From WLND01 sp040398845 (GTDB taxonomy: Bacteria; Actinomycetota; Actinomycetes; S36-B12), in NCBI GenBank assembly GCA_040398845.1, contig JBBATH010000018.1:1-64000 (forward strand): 64,000 bases of DNA, given 5' to 3'. Of the stretch, positions 61,873 through 64,000 are shown in pieces. The translations under genes were made by a program, and so were the position numbers. Numbering within the stretch: position 1 is the stretch's first letter; each line of letters opens with the position of its first letter. The notes under the pieces were generated by a model. That model saw only the letters and a list, made by a program, of their open reading frames with translations, did no database searches and had not been told where the DNA came from.

Positions 61873-62068
61873 CCAATTGATTCAGTCCGATCCAGTAGGC
61901 CTTGTGAATCGTCGGCTGGCGTCTGGCCGTGAACCGATTGTGGCGACGAGGCGTCAGACGGGGCTACGCCGTATGTGACAGAACTGCGCGCGAGGGGTAA
62001 CCTCCCCTTAGATCCGCAGACCAACGGCGTTTCGAGCCATCGTCGTCGTGCATTTTCCAGGAGTCGAA

Positions 62069-64000
62069 ATGACCGAATCTTCTCTGTACGGTACCCACCA
62101 AGCGCTGACCGGATTTTTGGTGATCACGACCACGATGGCGTTGCTCATCACTGGCTGCGGTGGATCCGCGAGCTCTGCAGCAAGCTCGTCTGCTGGTGAA
62201 GTAGCAGTCGTTACTAAGGGTGGCTCAGCAACAGGATTGTCTAAGTCTGCGGCCCTGCCTACCTGTGCTGATGCGGCAGTAAAGGCCACCGTCGCACTCG
62301 CAGATGCGGTGAGCTCGACCCCGACGCCTACGGTGTCCGCAGCAAGCACATCAGCTCCAGTCCCGAGCGCGTCGGCCACTCCCGCTCCCAATCCCACAAG
62401 CAGTGGCTCGCCGTCTGCGAGTGCCTCGCCGTCGGCAAGTGCATCCGCTTCGGCAAGTGCATCCGCTTCGGCAAGTGCATCTGCGTCGGCAAGTGCCTCA
62501 CCGCGAGCGCTTTGCCCGGCGGTCCCCAGCGGGCTGAAGGCCTCACCAGGGATTTCAAAAATCGCGGTCAGCTGGGCAGCGCCAGACCTCGCTTCACCGA
62601 CCGTCACGAGTTATGTCATCACCCTTCTCCCCGGCGGGCGGATGGTTCAGGTCGCAGCGGGTCGCAACGGAACGACGATCCAAGATCTTGACAACGGTAT
62701 CGAATACTCAGTGACCATTCAGGCGGTCAACGAGCTCGGAGTTTCGGAGTCGTCCCAGCCTGTTCTCGCGACGCCGACGCTGGGTCAGGAGCCCGAGGTG
62801 CAGCGGCTCATCGTGGCGTATGAGCCCGGAGTTCCTACGGCCGAGGCGCCTGGTAGGGCCACCGGCTCGGATGCGGTGAACGGAGTGGCCTTGCTGCCAG
62901 ACAAGCCGCTGGGCGCGGGTATGCGCACGGTCGAGATCTCCGAGGCAGTGAACGAGAACACCGCTCGCGAACTGTCGGCAGAACTTACGGCCGATCCGAG
63001 GGTGAAATGGGCGCAACCCGATTACTTCGTCCCAACGCTCGCGACCACACTCCCTAATGACCCCCGATACACGAGCGGTGAAATGTGGGGCCTGAACGGT
63101 CCTTACGGTATTCGAGCCCCCGAGGCTTGGGCGGTGACGCAGGGATCGCCATCCGTTGTCGTCGCCGTGCTGGACACCGGCATCACCGTGCATCCGGATC
63201 TCGCTGGTCAGACGGTTGCAGGGTACGACATGATCGTCGACACTGCCGTAGCGAACGACGGCGACGGGCGCGATGCCGATCCTGCTGACCCGGGCGACTG
63301 GGAGTCCAGCTATACAAGCAGCTGGCACGGAACCCACGTTGCGGGCACCATCGCTGCAGTGACAAACAACGCTGAGGGCATTGTGGGCGTGGCCCCGAAT
63401 GTCAAGGTTCAGGCGGTTCGGGTCCTCGGCACCGGGGGAGGCTATACGTCTGACATCGTTGCCGGAATCACGTGGGCATCCGGTGGAGCCATCACGGGAG
63501 TTCCAACGAATCCGACACCTGCGCGAGTGATCAGCATGTCCCTTGGCGGCGCGAGTGCCTGCAGTGTTGCTGAGGCCACCGCGATTTCGGGGGCGATAGC
63601 GCGAGGATCTGTGGTCGTCGTCGCCGCTGGGAACAGCAATGCGAATACCTCAGGTTTCACCCCGGCGAGCTGCTCGGGTGTGATTGCCGTGGCGGCAGTC
63701 GGGAGCGATGGCAAGCGTGCCTCGTTCTCGAACTACGGGACGGTCGTCGATATTGCTGCTCCGGGGGTTGGGATCTGGTCGACGCTCAACAGTGGTTCTA
63801 CGACCCCGAGCACTCCCTCGTATGCCTCTTACAACGGAACGAGCATGGCGACACCGCATGTCTCAGGCGTGGTGGCGCTCATGATCTCGCAGAATCCCTC
63901 CCTGACCCCCGCGCAGGTTGAGACACGAATCAAGACGTCCGGAATGTTCACACCGTTCCCTGGCGGGGTCTGTGATCCTGTCGCCACGAAGACGTGCGGC
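62069..64000 (+). CDS. subtilisin-like serine protease lipoprotein (S8), partial
   Basis: ATG 62069 has AGGAG 7 bases upstream. The frame is open to the window end, so the C-terminus is missing (644 residues visible). A lipoprotein signal ends in LLITGCGGSASS. Then come a Ser/Ala-rich linker at about residues 105-148 with (SA)n repeats, an Fn3-like domain at about 155-235 (ISKIAVSWAAPD, GIEYSVTIQAVNELG), an I9-like propeptide region (about 245-330) and the S8 catalytic domain. The triad is VVVAVLDTGI (Asp), SSWHGTHVAGTI (His) and YNGTSMATPHVSG (Ser), with VVVVAAGNSNANTSG holding the oxyanion Asn. An extracellular, membrane-anchored protease is expected. Confidence 0.92.
   Translation, partial: MTESSLYGTHQALTGFLVITTTMALLITGCGGSASSAASSSAGEVAVVTKGGSATGLSKSAALPTCADAAVKATVALADAVSSTPTPTVSAASTSAPVPSASATPAPNPTSSGSPSASASPSASASASASASASASASASASASPRALCPAVPSGLKASPGISKIAVSWAAPDLASPTVTSYVITLLPGGRMVQVAAGRNGTTIQDLDNGIEYSVTIQAVNELGVSESSQPVLATPTLGQEPEVQRLIVAYEPGVPTAEAPGRATGSDAVNGVALLPDKPLGAGMRTVEISEAVNENTARELSAELTADPRVKWAQPDYFVPTLATTLPNDPRYTSGEMWGLNGPYGIRAPEAWAVTQGSPSVVVAVLDTGITVHPDLAGQTVAGYDMIVDTAVANDGDGRDADPADPGDWESSYTSSWHGTHVAGTIAAVTNNAEGIVGVAPNVKVQAVRVLGTGGGYTSDIVAGITWASGGAITGVPTNPTPARVISMSLGGASACSVAEATAISGAIARGSVVVVAAGNSNANTSGFTPASCSGVIAVAAVGSDGKRASFSNYGTVVDIAAPGVGIWSTLNSGSTTPSTPSYASYNGTSMATPHVSGVVALMISQNPSLTPAQVETRIKTSGMFTPFPGGVCDPVATKTCG

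Overview
The window is a chromosomal segment of a high-GC actinobacterium (Actinomycetota). Two blocks keep classical actinobacterial gene order. The first (about 1-20,100, nearly all on the minus strand) reads mreB-mreC-mreD-PBP2-rodA, a B12-binding radical SAM gene and its DUF2344 partner, rne/rng, rplU, rpmA, obgE, proB, an unknown gene, proA, a 49-residue membrane peptide, nadD, a LytR_C protein, rsfS, a histidine phosphatase and tRNA-Ala. The second (about 24,700-38,100) reads ndk, DUF4233, folC, valS, clpX, clpP2, clpP1, tig and tRNA-Pro. Two adjacent ClpP genes, an Rv2466c-like DsbA protein, DUF3159 and DUF5130 also point to Actinomycetota. The lineage below phylum cannot be fixed from sequence alone.

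Layout: 1-20,104 is cell-shape, translation and proline/NAD housekeeping. 20,235-24,681 is accessory: a PepSY protein with SPVTGL repeats, a delta-60 repeat protein with an in-frame stop, a glutamine amidotransferase and a membrane alpha/beta-hydrolase. 24,698-26,926 is ndk-DUF4233-folC. 26,927-31,220 is an accessory island with a DUF433/DUF5615 toxin-antitoxin pair, remnants of a lipoprotein leader and of a DUF1508 gene, and an Fn3 lipoprotein split by a TAG. An archaeal-signature valS follows on the opposite strand to its neighbours, then clpX-clpP2-clpP1-tig and tRNA-Pro. 38,145-43,190 holds an iron permease with an IdeR-like box, tRNA-Gly, a decayed toxin-antitoxin pair, a frameshifted DHA2 transporter, a molybdenum oxidoreductase with a cytochrome b partner, and a P450 stub. 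43,173-61,872 is mixed metabolism: cysteine-desulfurase-like protein, methyltransferase, secreted beta-propeller, NCS1 permease, DUF3159, Nei glycosylase, DUF429, DCC and DsbA thiol proteins, PepN, AbiEi-like protein, DUF5130, MalQ, prolyl oligopeptidase and MscS. 62,069-64,000 is the start of a subtilisin-like lipoprotein that leaves the window.

The most notable pattern is the concentration of interrupted reading frames between about 21 and 43 kb: a TGA inside a signal peptide, a TAG just after a lipobox in the same frame as a long Fn3 protein, a ParE-like toxin with an internal deletion and TGA, a one-base loss in a T-run of a transporter, and a P450 stub with an in-frame TGA. A second pattern is short inverted repeats flanking single genes (around 48.9-49.4 kb and 54.6-55.9 kb). 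No CRISPR array, intact transposase, integrase, rRNA or complete prophage was seen.
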